DNA of 64,000 nt, from NCBI GenBank assembly GCA_000531095.1, contig HG799465.1:486354-550353 (forward strand), given 5' to 3'. The notes below the pieces were generated by a model that had not been told where the DNA came from, did not search any database, and worked only from the letters and a program-made list of their open reading frames with translations. This document shows positions 43,890 through 54,500 of this stretch, in pieces. This stretch comes from Gemmata massiliana. Lineage in GTDB: Bacteria > Planctomycetota > Planctomycetia > Gemmatales > Gemmataceae. The position numbers and the translations under genes are program-made. Within the stretch, counting starts at the first letter, position 1. Every line of letters begins with the position of its first letter.

Positions 43890-44984
43890 TCACCGGACCC
43901 GGCGCCCGCCCTGACGGAGCGCGGTCGCCGGGTCGTTTCGGTCCGCGCGCCAGCCGGGGTGGTGGAAGTGAACGACGAAGTCACCGTTGTACGACGTCAC
44001 CGCTTCGGTGAAGACGAGGCGCCCGATGCGCATCCAGTTCGAGATCGTGCGCCGCTGATAGAACGCCGGCCCGCGCGTGTAACCGGTGTCCGATACCTCG
44101 ATGTGGAAGACCAGTTGGCGCTTCGGAACGGGGTCGCCGCCGTCGTAGATCTGCGCCAGGATCTCGTCCCGGAAATCGATGCCGGTACCCGGGATTCGAG
44201 GCTGGTCCTCGTGGACCAAGAACCGGAGAAACTCCGGCGCACGGGTCGGCTCGGTCGGAGGCTTGCCGAGTTCCGCGATCTCGTACAGTTGGCGGAACGT
44301 GGGGTGCGTGTCCGCGCGGCTGAACACCAACCCGGTGACACTCAGCATCGCGAACACGACCAGTCCGCGGCGCCAAGCGCGCGTATCGGGCGCGTTCCGG
44401 AGTTCCGCGTCGTTGATGTGCGAAACGTCGGTACCGCCGAAATCTTCCTGTGTGATGAAGGCGGCTGGGCGCACGCGGTCCGGGCTGTTGGGGTCGGTGG
44501 TGGGGTAGAGTTTGCCGACCATCGCGAGTGACCGCGGATCGCCGCGCCGGGTACCGCCCCCAACCGAATACCGCGCGATCACCAACCCCTTGCTACCTTG
44601 CCGAAAGTAGCCGGTGTGATCGTTGGGTTCGGTGATTTCCCAGGTACCCGTGAGACACACGCCGTTCGGGTGAAGGAGCCTGCGTACCCCTTTACGGTCC
44701 GGCCCCCAGCGCAGGTCCGCTTTGGAATCAACGGTTCGTTGCGCGGCTTGAAAGAACGGGTACTTCTTGGAATTCAGGAACCGGCGGAGCAGCGTGCCGA
44801 GCGTGAGCGGGTAGTTCGGCAGCAGCGCCTTTCCCGGCCCGGGCCACACATCGAAGTACCGCGATTCGGCGAAGACGGCGTCGCGCACCTCACGAAACGT
44901 CGAGCCTTCGTAGGCCCGATCTTCGGAGCCGAACGCCTGGTCCCCCTGGAACGCGGTGAGCGGGTCGTCCTCGGTGGCACTCAT
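43890..44984 (-). CDS. Catalase-superfamily-like protein, 364 aa (tentative)
   Basis: ATG at 44984 follows GGGAGGAGCG and overlaps the stop of the preceding gene (ATGA). The region VRRLLHPNGVCLTGTWEITE with YFRQGSKGLVIARYSVGGG resembles the heme distal-side segment of catalases: an Arg-x-x-His-x-x-Gly motif followed by an Arg-x-Ser strand. RRGDPRSLAMVGKLYP fits the next conserved block. The proximal RxxxY heme ligand was not found. The end has FTEAVTSYNGDFVVHFHHPGW. A heme protein related to mini-catalases or allene-oxide-synthase-like enzymes is possible, but the assignment is by eye only. Confidence 0.55.
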   Translation of the reverse strand: MSATEDDPLTAFQGDQAFGSEDRAYEGSTFREVRDAVFAESRYFDVWPGPGKALLPNYPLTLGTLLRRFLNSKKYPFFQAAQRTVDSKADLRWGPDRKGVRRLLHPNGVCLTGTWEITEPNDHTGYFRQGSKGLVIARYSVGGGTRRGDPRSLAMVGKLYPTTDPNSPDRVRPAAFITQEDFGGTDVSHINDAELRNAPDTRAWRRGLVVFAMLSVTGLVFSRADTHPTFRQLYEIAELGKPPTEPTRAPEFLRFLVHEDQPRIPGTGIDFRDEILAQIYDGGDPVPKRQLVFHIEVSDTGYTRGPAFYQRRTISNWMRIGRLVFTEAVTSYNGDFVVHFHHPGWRADRNDPATALRQGGRRVR

Positions 44985-46309
44985 CGCGCTCCTCCCGCGG
45001 GTTGCGTGCTCAGAACCGGGCCGAGTGGCCCGGGCGGTACCGGGGGTTGGGGCACGCGGGTGGGAAGCGTTGCGCGCAGGCGCCGGAGCTGCTTCTTCGA
45101 CCAGAAGTACAAAGCCCACGGAAACAAGAAGACGATCACAATCAGTACGATCGCCGCGATCACGTAAAACTGGTTCTTCGAGGTCAGTTGTGGGGCGGGC
45201 GCGGGCTCCTTGTCCGGCCACGGATCGGCCAGGTAGGGGAACGTGTCCGAGAACTCCTTGTCGTTCTTGTTCGGTCGGCCGCCCGTGGCTGCGTAGGGTT
45301 TTGGGTCTTTGAGGGCGAAGGACAACTCGAAGAGCTGACAGTCCCCCTGTTTGCACGTCAGATCGGCGACGTCGTCTTCGAGTTGCCGCCCGTTCGGGAA
45401 CCGCGCATCGAACCGGCGCGTGTAGACCATCACGTCCGGTTGGAAGTCGTAGGGGCGCAAGTTGAATACCGGGCGGATTCGCGTGCGGAGGAAATCGGTT
45501 CTCAGCCCCGGATCTTGGTCCTGTTTGTGGAGCGCGGGAACGTGCTCCTTCGGGGGCAAGGTGTTCAGCACATCAAAGCGCGGGAGCTGCGTGCGCTGGC
45601 TGCGCCCGACGTGGTCGATCTGTGTGCTGCGGTTGTGCGAGGTGGCCCAAAAGAGGAAGTCCTGCTGCCCGCCCGGGAAGCAATCGAACGGGATACTGAT
45701 CGCCATCGCGATGACGTTGGTCCCGAAGAACATCGGGAAGATGAACGGGTCGTCGCGCACCCCGGAGTACCACTGGATGTTGTCGGCCATCTTCGGCCGC
45801 TTCCACTCGGTACCTTCCTTGATGGAAACGTCCTTCTCCACGAACTTCGTGTTGTTATCGAGCCGAATGGTAATGGTGAAATCGGGGTCGATGTTCTCCG
45901 GCGCCTTGATGGTGCCGCCGTAGCGCGCGAAGTTCGGGTCGTCCTTTTGGAAGCTGGCCTCGTTCGCCGAGTGCAGGTCCGCGTGGATCTTGTACGTGAA
46001 CTGGTCGAGCCCCTCGAAGGGAGGCGACGCGGTGAGCGAGCGCCGAACGCAGAACACGATGACCAGCCGGTTCGCTTCCTTGCTGGTGACCGCGCGGATT
46101 CGTTCCGGTTGATCCTTTCCTGCCGGCTCCTTGACGCGCCGAACCATGTCCGAAGCGGGGAACACGAACAGGTCCGTAATTCCCCCCTCCTGGCGATCGA
46201 GGGCGATCGGGTCCGCGTGGTCGGAGGCGGTAACCGGAATCGCGATCAGACCGACGAGGAGCGCACCTGCGGTCCACCCGAGGGACCACCGGTGGTTCAA
46301 CGTAATCAT
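44981..46309 (-). CDS. DUF4331 family protein with C-terminal membrane anchor
   Basis: The 442-residue protein has a signal peptide (cleavage near VTASDHA), then the DUF4331 opening SDHADPIALDRQEGGITDLF. A long beta-rich domain follows, with IRLDNNTKFVEKDV and FGTNVIAMAISIPFD. A single membrane helix (about residues 385-407, FYVIAAIVLIVIVFLFPWAL) and a basic/proline-rich cytoplasmic tail end it. ATG at 46309 overlaps the patatin stop (ATGA), and its own stop overlaps the next start. DUF4331 proteins are extracytoplasmic and of unknown function. Confidence 0.85.
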   Translation of the reverse strand: MITLNHRWSLGWTAGALLVGLIAIPVTASDHADPIALDRQEGGITDLFVFPASDMVRRVKEPAGKDQPERIRAVTSKEANRLVIVFCVRRSLTASPPFEGLDQFTYKIHADLHSANEASFQKDDPNFARYGGTIKAPENIDPDFTITIRLDNNTKFVEKDVSIKEGTEWKRPKMADNIQWYSGVRDDPFIFPMFFGTNVIAMAISIPFDCFPGGQQDFLFWATSHNRSTQIDHVGRSQRTQLPRFDVLNTLPPKEHVPALHKQDQDPGLRTDFLRTRIRPVFNLRPYDFQPDVMVYTRRFDARFPNGRQLEDDVADLTCKQGDCQLFELSFALKDPKPYAATGGRPNKNDKEFSDTFPYLADPWPDKEPAPAPQLTSKNQFYVIAAIVLIVIVFLFPWALYFWSKKQLRRLRATLPTRVPQPPVPPGPLGPVLSTQPAGGAR

Positions 46310-48918
46310 GCTGTTTCCCTCGGTTGAACGAAGAGATTGGTGCCGATGTGGTCGCCCAGCGCGCGGTAGCTCTCCCACTGCGGCTCGTCGAACACTTGGT
46401 CGAGGGTCGTTTCGTTCGGGAAATCCGGGTGCGTGGCCTCGTAGTTGAGCACGTCCGGCGGTTCGTCCCCTGTGACCGTGGCCTTGATGTACAGCAGCCA
46501 GGTGTGCGTTCGGCGCGCCCACGGGTCGGTGCTCGAGCTGTCCACGGGTTGCGGGTAGCGAACGAGGAACAGTGTCGCGTGCGCCCGCGACGGTTGGCCG
46601 GCGGGTACAAGTAGATCAGCGAGGGTACCGATGTGCGGTGCGACACCCGCGGGGAACGCCGCCGGGGTCGGGGCTACTTCGGTGATTTCAGCTCCCAAAT
46701 CGATCCGCGCGAGGCGCACGAGCCGCGCGAGGTCCGAACCGCGGTGCTGCGGGTCTTCCCCGGCGTCGCACGCGATCACAAAGGGCACCCGCCGGCGGAG
46801 TAGTTCGTAGGCCCCGGTGTTCTCGAAGTTTCCGCCGTCGCACAAGTTCCAGTATCGCTCCCACGGCCCGGCGAATCGGCCCGTCAGTTCGGACAATAAG
46901 AGCGCTTGCGCCTGGAACAGCGTCGAGAACAGTGCCGTGAGTCGGCGCCCGATCCCGCGCGTTCCGGGAATGTTGGCGCGCCGGCTCGTGTTTAGGCCGG
47001 AGTTCCACCAGTACCCGAGCCGCAGGTTCGCGAGCGTCAGAAGGAGCGCGTGAGCCAGTCCGGTTCGGCGGCCCATTCCAGGCCCGAACGCCGCGCCCGA
47101 GATCGCCATCCACTCGCGCAGCGAAAGCCCTTCAACTCGGACCGGGCCGTTGCCCTTTACGAGAAACGGGTGCGGCCGAACTTCACCGGGTTCGGCGAGC
47201 GGGACGAGTTGCGGGTCGGCCCCGTTCGGTAGCCAGAGTGCGTGCCAGTTTTGGGCGACGCTCACCCCCGCCGGCCCGACGGCCATATTCTCGGCCTGCC
47301 GGTCGCGCAGCCCGCGCTGAGAAGCGACGTCGATCGTTTCGTTCACCGCGCAGTTGATGAGGTGAAGTGGTCCGCCGGCCGCGTGCGGGGCGTATTCTGT
47401 TAGTGGCACGTCATCGCCCGGCACAACGTGCGTCACGTTCCGGCCCTCGGGGTGCGTCCGGCGCGCGGGATTCACCGCCCCGAGAAATGCCCGGGCCAGT
47501 CGGCTGGCGTAGATGTTGAGCGGCCCGGACCGGTTAATGAACTCCACGCACGCCCGCAGCCCGAGAAGCAAGCTCACGACCAGCGTGACACCGGTGAAGG
47601 CAAGCCCGCGGTTGTACGTGTTCCCGAGTTCGTATGCGGTCTGACTGATGAATGCCAGCACTACAAGCGGAGGGACGACACCGATGAGAACGATCAGAGC
47701 TGCGACCAGGAACGGACGCGAGAACGTTAGCACCGAGGAGCCTTTTGGCGATTCGCCCACCAGGAACCGGATCGCGACCCGTAATCCCGTGGCTAATCCG
47801 AACACACTCGCACCCGCGGACACTAACCAACTAGCAATGTTCGGAACGGTCAACCCGCCCTGGAGCATGCGCCACGCGAGCCAGCGCCCCAATCCGTCGA
47901 TCACGGCGAATGCGATCAATCCGACCATTGCCGTGAGCCAGAACGCGAGCCACTGCGTCAGGTGGTTGCGGGCCAGTGCGAGGCGCGACGGGTTAAACTG
48001 ATCAAAGTGCCCCTCGTCCCGGCGCACGACGGCCCAAACGATGAGCGCCCAAATTACCGCACTCGCGAGCACTACTAATCCGAGCGGACTCTGTGCGGCC
48101 AGCAGGATCGCACCGGCCAGGATCGCGGCACTTGCCAGGACGGGGGCGATGAACGTTTCTGGCAGATCCTGCGAGACGAGCCAGTACGCGAGCATCAGTG
48201 GGAGAACGCCCAGCCACAACACCAGTTCCGCGATGACCGCCCACGGACCGGCGTGGACCATGAGCGCGCCGGTTATGGGGGTCAGCGCGTCGAGCACGTC
48301 GTTCAGCACGCCGGCCACCGGGCCGCGGTCGTAAGTGCCCAGGAGAGAGCTGTACTCGATCGCGTTCAACAGCCCGAACACGGAAACCAAAAAGAACGCG
48401 AGGACGAAGTACACGGAGATCAGATTGCGCCAGAACCCGGCGATGTTGGTGGCCATCTCGCCGTGGCCGCTCGGGGACAGGTAGTTCGCGTGCCTCCGGA
48501 GCCAACTGATCGACGCGGACCGCGAATCGATCAGATCCCGTGCGACGCGGTCCTGCCCCGCGCCGTCGGCCGTATCGGGTACGGCCCCGGTCAGGCCGTC
48601 CGGCTTGCCGCACTGGTCGAAGAACCGCCCGAGGAACGCGCCGGTGTAGCCCCCGCCGGACACGGTGGAGAGGAAGTCCACCTTGGGGAGCCACTTGGAA
48701 CGTGCGAGCGCCTGTACCAGCCCCAAACAAAATGAAGCGCTTCGTATTCCGCCCCCGGAGAGCGCCAGCCCGAGTGCGTCGTGGGGCAGCGCGCCCGCAG
48801 CCTTCCCGTGCTCGGTCGGTGAACGGTTCGCGGACGAATCGGCGGCCGGAACGCCTGACGGGGGTTCCGGGGGGCCGAGTTCCAACAGCCACGGTTTCGC
48901 GTTCTGGTCGGCGCTCAT
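46306..48918 (-). CDS. Patatin-like phospholipase with central membrane region, 870 aa
   Basis: The N-terminus carries the patatin oxyanion motif SGGGIRSASF (residues 55-64) and the nucleophile in STVSGGGYTGA (Ser87). The partner Asp of the Ser-Asp dyad is in NLCDGGNFENTGAYE (about residue 693). Between them lie about ten hydrophobic helices (residues 170-460), so the catalytic halves are assembled around an unusual membrane core. It should release fatty acids from membrane lipids. Its start ATG directly follows the stop TAA of the GMC oxidoreductase gene, and it overlaps the DUF4331 gene, so the genes are translationally coupled. Confidence 0.85.
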   Translation of the reverse strand: MSADQNAKPWLLELGPPEPPSGVPAADSSANRSPTEHGKAAGALPHDALGLALSGGGIRSASFCLGLVQALARSKWLPKVDFLSTVSGGGYTGAFLGRFFDQCGKPDGLTGAVPDTADGAGQDRVARDLIDSRSASISWLRRHANYLSPSGHGEMATNIAGFWRNLISVYFVLAFFLVSVFGLLNAIEYSSLLGTYDRGPVAGVLNDVLDALTPITGALMVHAGPWAVIAELVLWLGVLPLMLAYWLVSQDLPETFIAPVLASAAILAGAILLAAQSPLGLVVLASAVIWALIVWAVVRRDEGHFDQFNPSRLALARNHLTQWLAFWLTAMVGLIAFAVIDGLGRWLAWRMLQGGLTVPNIASWLVSAGASVFGLATGLRVAIRFLVGESPKGSSVLTFSRPFLVAALIVLIGVVPPLVVLAFISQTAYELGNTYNRGLAFTGVTLVVSLLLGLRACVEFINRSGPLNIYASRLARAFLGAVNPARRTHPEGRNVTHVVPGDDVPLTEYAPHAAGGPLHLINCAVNETIDVASQRGLRDRQAENMAVGPAGVSVAQNWHALWLPNGADPQLVPLAEPGEVRPHPFLVKGNGPVRVEGLSLREWMAISGAAFGPGMGRRTGLAHALLLTLANLRLGYWWNSGLNTSRRANIPGTRGIGRRLTALFSTLFQAQALLLSELTGRFAGPWERYWNLCDGGNFENTGAYELLRRRVPFVIACDAGEDPQHRGSDLARLVRLARIDLGAEITEVAPTPAAFPAGVAPHIGTLADLLVPAGQPSRAHATLFLVRYPQPVDSSSTDPWARRTHTWLLYIKATVTGDEPPDVLNYEATHPDFPNETTLDQVFDEPQWESYRALGDHIGTNLFVQPRETA

Positions 48919-51225
48919 TTAGGGGGCCTCCGCCGGTTGTTTCTTCGCCCCGGCCGGCGCTCGATACGCGGCCTCGCGCCGCTGCCAGACCAGTGCGGCC
49001 TCGGCCGCTTCCAGTTCCTTCGGGTACACGCGCCGCTCCTCGTACTCGGGGCGGGATCGCATTACCGGTTCGTCGGCCAGTGCCGCCCGGCACTCGGCGG
49101 GTAAGTTGGTCAACGGGTGGTCCTCGGTGAGCACGTCGGCGGCTTTCTCGGCCACCATGTACACGTTGGTGACGATGAAGATGCCCGGAATGCGCGGGAA
49201 CACGCACGCATCCACCACTCGCAGCCCCTGAACCCCGCGCACGCGGAACCGGCTATCGAGCACCGCGTCGTCGTCCGCGTCGCTGCCGATGCGACAGGTG
49301 CCGCAAGCGTGGTGGCCCCAGGCGATGCTCCGCACCCACTTGCTCCGGTCCCCGGAGAACGGTGGGTCGCTGAGGCCCGGGCAGCCGTAGCTCTCGATGA
49401 TCCCCTTCCGCTTGCCGCTTTCGAGGAACCCCTCGATGAACGTGATGCCGTCGGCCAGTGCGAGTGCGTCCTTGTCGCTCGTACCGAGCGGGAACGAGCG
49501 GAAGTTGATGTCGGGCCTGCGGAACGGGCTGGTCGAACGGAGCCGCACCTCGCCGCCGTGGTGCCGCGTGCGCGATTTAAGGATCAGCCAGGTGACAGTC
49601 CTTTTTGGCGTCGCGGCCGCCTTTGCGTCTTGCGCGGCTTGCTCTTCGGGGGGCAGTGTCTTAGCGGCTTCGGCCGGCGTGAGTTGCCGCACGAACGCGG
49701 CGGGCTTCGAGTAGCCGACGTGGTAGCCCGGAAAATACCCGGCCAGCGCGAAGATGAATAAGTCCGGTACCGAATCCTCCTGGTTCGATCGCTTCAGGAT
49801 GCCGATCAGCCCGCCGTTGGTCGAATAAACCCCGCGTTCCGCGGCCGAGTGCCGGGGTTGCTCGCGCCAGCGCTTCAGGTACGGATCGTCTTCTCCGACC
49901 TTGCCGTGGGAGGTGGTCCCGAGTCCGGCGAGGCTCTCGAACGCGCCCGTCACGGTCGCGACCACCGGCACCTCGTACCGGTCCTGAAGGTTCTGCCCCA
50001 CTCCGGGCACATTCACGCGGGTTTCGATGCCCTGCTCGGTGAGGTGTTTCTGGCAACCGATCCCGGAGAGCATCAGGAGCTGCGGCGTGTTGAACGCCCC
50101 GCCGCACAGGAGCACTTCGCGCCGACAGTACAGCCGGACCTGTTTCGCTTCCCACCCGTCAACGGTGCGCGCGACCGGGTCCGCCTCGTAAACGTGTTCC
50201 TGCGGAACGCACCGGACGCCGATCGCCTGGAGGGTCGTTTGGACCCCACCCACAACTGCCGCGGGTACGTCTGTTTTGAACTCGATCCCGGTGACGCACA
50301 CGCCCGTCAGCAGTTGAACGCGCGGGCCGTGGTGAGGGTTCGCGAGCACGGCGAAGAGTCGCGCACGCGGATCGGACCGCGTGCCGTCCGGTGAGATCGC
50401 GCACGGGATGCGGAGTAGCCCCTCGCCGCCCGTTCGCATCCGCCGCCAGTGGTTCGGATCGAGGTTCGGGAACGATTTGTCCGTGAGCCACGCCCAGCGC
50501 AGGAGGTTACGCAGGGTTTCGACGCCCGCCCGGAGCGCGCCGAACGCGGCCCCCGCGACCACTTTCAGGAGCCGCCAATCATGGAACAACAGCCCCAGAT
50601 CGGCCACGGTCGTGTTCAGCCACCCGCGTTTGCCGTGTCGGTCGTCTTCCCAGCCGGTCGGCACGCGGAAGTATTTCTTGAGGATGCGCCGAATGCGCGA
50701 CGGCTTGTTGTAGTGGCAGTGCTCGACGCGCTCGAAGTAGGACCGCATGCGCTCGCCGCGCCAGCTCTCGTCGCCGGTCGCTTCGGTGATCTGGTCCCAG
50801 TCCTCCGATGGTCCCGACACCGTAATCATCGCGTTGTGAACCGTGCAACCGCCCACACCCTGCGCACGCGGGTAGAAAATGCCGTGTTCGTCCTCCGGGT
50901 GAATGGCCGTCGAGTTCTGGGGCGGTACGTACTGTTTCGGGTCGTGGCTCCCGGTCGGGTCGGTATCGAAGTGCTTCACGAAGAACCGCAGCGCGTGCCG
51001 CGGGTCTTCGGTGACTTCGGGGTGGAGGAGCGGCACCTCGGTGTTCTCGACGACCGCGTCCGCGGGCTTGGGGGGCTGTTTCGGCCCCATTTCGGTGACG
51101 AGGACCGTGTACCCGCGCTCGGCGAGCCGCGCTGCGAGTGGCGCACCGCCGGCCCCCGCGCCGACGATGATGAAGTCGATCGGGGTGCGTGCGGGGTCGG
51201 TCCACTCGGGTCTGATATCGGCCAT
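48919..51225 (-). CDS. GMC-family FAD oxidoreductase, 768 aa
   Basis: It begins MADIRPEWTDPARTPIDFII and has the ADP-binding motif VGAGAGGAPLAARL. The GMC signature region GVGGCTVHNAMITVSGP follows, and the C-terminal catalytic His lies in AWGHHACGTCRIGSD (about residue 636). FPRIPGIFIVTNVYMVAE closes the FAD domain. No signal peptide is visible. GMC enzymes oxidise alcohols, sugars or sterols. The upstream di-heme cytochrome c could accept the electrons. The start at 51225 is chosen because upstream sequence has no coding character. It is the first of four tightly coupled genes. Confidence 0.9.
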   Translation of the reverse strand: MADIRPEWTDPARTPIDFIIVGAGAGGAPLAARLAERGYTVLVTEMGPKQPPKPADAVVENTEVPLLHPEVTEDPRHALRFFVKHFDTDPTGSHDPKQYVPPQNSTAIHPEDEHGIFYPRAQGVGGCTVHNAMITVSGPSEDWDQITEATGDESWRGERMRSYFERVEHCHYNKPSRIRRILKKYFRVPTGWEDDRHGKRGWLNTTVADLGLLFHDWRLLKVVAGAAFGALRAGVETLRNLLRWAWLTDKSFPNLDPNHWRRMRTGGEGLLRIPCAISPDGTRSDPRARLFAVLANPHHGPRVQLLTGVCVTGIEFKTDVPAAVVGGVQTTLQAIGVRCVPQEHVYEADPVARTVDGWEAKQVRLYCRREVLLCGGAFNTPQLLMLSGIGCQKHLTEQGIETRVNVPGVGQNLQDRYEVPVVATVTGAFESLAGLGTTSHGKVGEDDPYLKRWREQPRHSAAERGVYSTNGGLIGILKRSNQEDSVPDLFIFALAGYFPGYHVGYSKPAAFVRQLTPAEAAKTLPPEEQAAQDAKAAATPKRTVTWLILKSRTRHHGGEVRLRSTSPFRRPDINFRSFPLGTSDKDALALADGITFIEGFLESGKRKGIIESYGCPGLSDPPFSGDRSKWVRSIAWGHHACGTCRIGSDADDDAVLDSRFRVRGVQGLRVVDACVFPRIPGIFIVTNVYMVAEKAADVLTEDHPLTNLPAECRAALADEPVMRSRPEYEERRVYPKELEAAEAALVWQRREAAYRAPAGAKKQPAEAP

Positions 51226-51275
51226 GTGTCGTCTTTCTCGGTTGAAGCCTGTCGCGGACCGGACCCGTGAAACGA

Positions 51276-51439
51276 TCAGAACGTTTTGAGGAGCGCGATC
51301 AGTTCGGCCTTCTCCTCGGCCGTCAGGTGGCGAATGAACTCGTAGTCGTGCCCGCGGTCCGTGACGTAGTCCGGGCACTTGCTCGCACGCAGCAGCGCGG
51401 GGCCGACCGTTTGCTCGAACTCAATGCGCCGGGCCTCGC
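51276..51439 (-). pseudogene. Out-of-frame 3' remnant of the cytochrome c gene
   Basis: This stretch encodes the expected end of the cytochrome family in a different frame from the main gene: FEQTVGPALLRASKCPDYVT, DRGHDYEF and a final LTAEEKAELIALLKTF. An antisense insertion (51440-51535) separates it from the main frame. The intact ancestor would have ended at 51276. Confidence 0.65.
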
Positions 51440-51535
51440 GTTTACTACCACATGCTCCAGATTCGCGACTTTTTGCAGGCAATCCGCGAGAACCGCCCGC
51501 CGCTCGTGACCGGCGAAGACGGGCGCGCGGTGAGG
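51440..51535 (+). pseudogene. Antisense fragment of a Gfo/Idh/MocA-type oxidoreductase gene
   Basis: On the plus strand the 32 codons read VYYHMLQIRDFLQAIRENRP and then PLVTGEDGRAVR. This matches the conserved C-terminal segment of Gfo/Idh/MocA dehydrogenases (HxxQIRDFLxAIRxxRPPxVTGEDG). The flanks belong to the cytochrome c gene on the other strand. It appears to be a small inverted insertion that breaks the end of that gene. Confidence 0.6.
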
Positions 51536-54500
51536 GCTTCGAGCTTCTGCTCGCGCGTCGCGTTCGGGTTGGTGTTAGCGATGATGTTGATCGGCACGCC
51601 TTCCGGGATCGGCCCGAGCCGCACCCCTTCCCCGCGCCCCGAAAGGAACCGGCCGAAGCTGAGCGCGGAGACGAGCGCCAGCACGAGGCACACCGCGCCC
51701 ACGAACTGCCCGATTCGGCGGCGCGGGCTCCCGGCCCGGATGCGGTGGATGGTGAACAGGAGAGCGAGCGATCCGAACAGCACGAACGGGAGCACGACGG
51801 CCAGGAAGCGCAGGCCCCAAATCGATTCCTGCGTCGCCACGTCGAGGAGCATGACGAACGGCCAGAACCGGTGGAGTACGAACACGGTACCACCGATCGC
51901 CAAGACGATCCCGACGAACCCGACGATCCACCAAATTGGCGCGAGAAGCCACCACAGCCACGCAAAGTATCGTTCGCGGACCACGATCAGCCGTTCACTC
52001 AGCAGGAGCAAGATCCCGAGCAGTAAGAAGGCAAGCGCGGGCACCCAGGGGAGAACGCTCATCCAGAACGGCGACAGCCCGAGCACCCCGCCGACGAGCG
52101 TGGGAACGTGCGGCCCTTCAAACTGCAGCCAGCTCTCGTCCGTCGTTCGCCAGATCCACCCGTTGTCAGTTGCACGCCGCGCCGCGGACTTGGTGGTGTC
52201 TGTGACTTGGTCCCCGGATTTCCCCGAGTACCACCCGTCATCGATCGTCCGCTCGTTCCCCTCGCCGCTCCAGTACACTTGCTTGCTGGGCACCCGGTTC
52301 AGCTCGGGCGACAGGTGCCGGGCGATGGCGTCGTCGAACACTTTCAGGCGCCCCGCGGCGGAAGGGTCGTTGTTGAACATCCCCCGCGAATTGTTGTGCA
52401 AGAACGGCGCGGTGGCCCAAATACTGATGAGCGTGGGCACGCGGTAGTAGCCCGGCCCTCCACCGGGGGGCGTGTACGTCTTCTCTGCGCCGGAGAACGG
52501 GTCGTGGTAACGGATCGCCCCGACGGGTGCGAGTTCCTTGTACGTTTCGGATGCGAAGTCTTCCCACACGTTCCCGTGGAGGGCGTTGGTTGCGACCGCG
52601 CGCCCGGAGTTCGTGTGGGGGAGCGTGATCGAGACGCGCTCGTCAATGGACAGGAAGTTGTGAACCGTCGTGACCTGCTCTTTTCCCGCGCTGTCCTTGA
52701 CCACTTGCCCGTTCTTGTCCCGGACCTTCGCCGTGTACTCCCAGAATTCGGGGTAATGCACGGCGGCATCGGCCCACTGCTTGTACGCGGGAGGGAGTTC
52801 ACCGTCGCCGCGCGCGAGTCGAGCGCGATCGGCTTCGGTGAGGCGGAGCGTTTGGCGCGGGGCGAGCGCCTTGGCCAGTAATTGCTCCCGTTCCGCGGGA
52901 GGGCGCATTTCCCAATCCGGAGGTAATTCACCCAACGCCGGGAGCCGCTCCCGGCCCGGGCCGGCAACCAGTTTCTGTTCCAGGTAGATCAGGTCGCCCG
53001 GCTGAACACTGGAGTGGCACGCGATGCACCCCTTGGCGAACACCTGGCGCCCCTTCGCGTAATCGCCGGCACCGCCGACGATCGGGAGGGACTTTTCGGG
53101 TTCCGCCTTCTTAGGGGGCACGTCTTTCTTGGCGTCATCCTTCTTCGGTTCGGGTTCGGTTTTGGCCGCGGTGTACCACGGGAGCCCCGTTCCGCGCAGG
53201 TTCTCTTTCAGCAGCTTGTCGAGCGCCTGCGCCTCGTTCGGTGCGGCGGGTCGGACGACGTCCTTCAGCCGCATCGGGTCAGTCGAGGCCGTGAAGAACG
53301 CGGCCATCGGGTCGATGCGGAGCAGGGTCGCGTGCCAGTAGAGCGAGTTCTCGGCGATGTCGTGGAGCTTGAACGGCTCCTGCTTGCGGAACCCGATCAG
53401 CGGGTTCTGCGTGCGGATCCACTGCTGGTGGTGCGTGCCGATGTTCAGGTACACGCGCGACAGGGCGATGTGGACGCCGACGCTGTCAGAGCCGTCGAGC
53501 AGCACGCGGGGGACGTTGCGGGGGCTCTCGAACTTCGGATCGACGTAGGTGCGGAGGTACGTGAGGGTGTCCGCGCTGATCGTTTCCTTCGGGATGTGTT
53601 GGGCGCGGTTGAGGCGCCCCGCGAGCCCGAAGAACGAGTTGATAGTGTTCGGGTTGTTGTTGTTGTCCGACGGGTAGCCCGACGTATCGACCGCGCCCGG
53701 GAGCTGTGAATCGAACACGTGGTAGAGGTAGTTGTCCGGCTTGAGGGTGTTCCCGAATACCGCGCGGATGCGCATGAACTGGTTGCCGATGTTGTTGGAC
53801 AGGTTCGCCCACTCCGGGGCATTCGCGTCCGCGGGCGGGTTGAGCGGGTGCGGCGCGATGTGGCAGAACCCGCAGCTCATCCCCACGCGGTACGGGCGGA
53901 TCGTGTCGGGCTGCTTGGCGTACTTGCGCCCCTCGTCACTGTCCTCGTAGTAGAGCTTCGGGTTCCACCGCGCTGCGGCGTCCTTGGTGAAGTCGGGGTT
54001 CGGGAACAGGCGCAGCCCGACAACGCCCGACGGGTAGCCGTAAACCGGGTAGCGGTGTTCGGGTTCGGACTTGTTGTAACCGCCATCCGAGTAGGGCTTC
54101 TCGGGGTCGAAGCTGCTCGACGGGTGCCAGCCGTCGCGGTCCTTGCGGTACTCGACGTGAATTTTGCCCCCGGGCGCGGGGCTGTCCGTGGTTCCGGGGC
54201 GCGCAAAGCGGACCCCGTATGTTTTCTCTGTTTCTGCATCGGTCGGCGGGCGCGTGGCGGGCTCGTTCATCAGCCCCGTGCGGCTGAAGCGGACGTTCCG
54301 GTTCGTGTGGTCTACGAGTTTGAGTAGGTCGATCGTGCCGTAGCCGTACTGGGCGAGCCAGTTCCACCACGCCTCGTTCCCAGCGGTCCAGATCACCCAC
54401 GCATTCCGCCCCTTGATGGCCTCCGGCGAGAGCGCAAGCTTTTTCGCCCCCACGACATCCGTTGTCCCCATCGCGTCCATGTCCTCGAAGTAGTTCAGGG

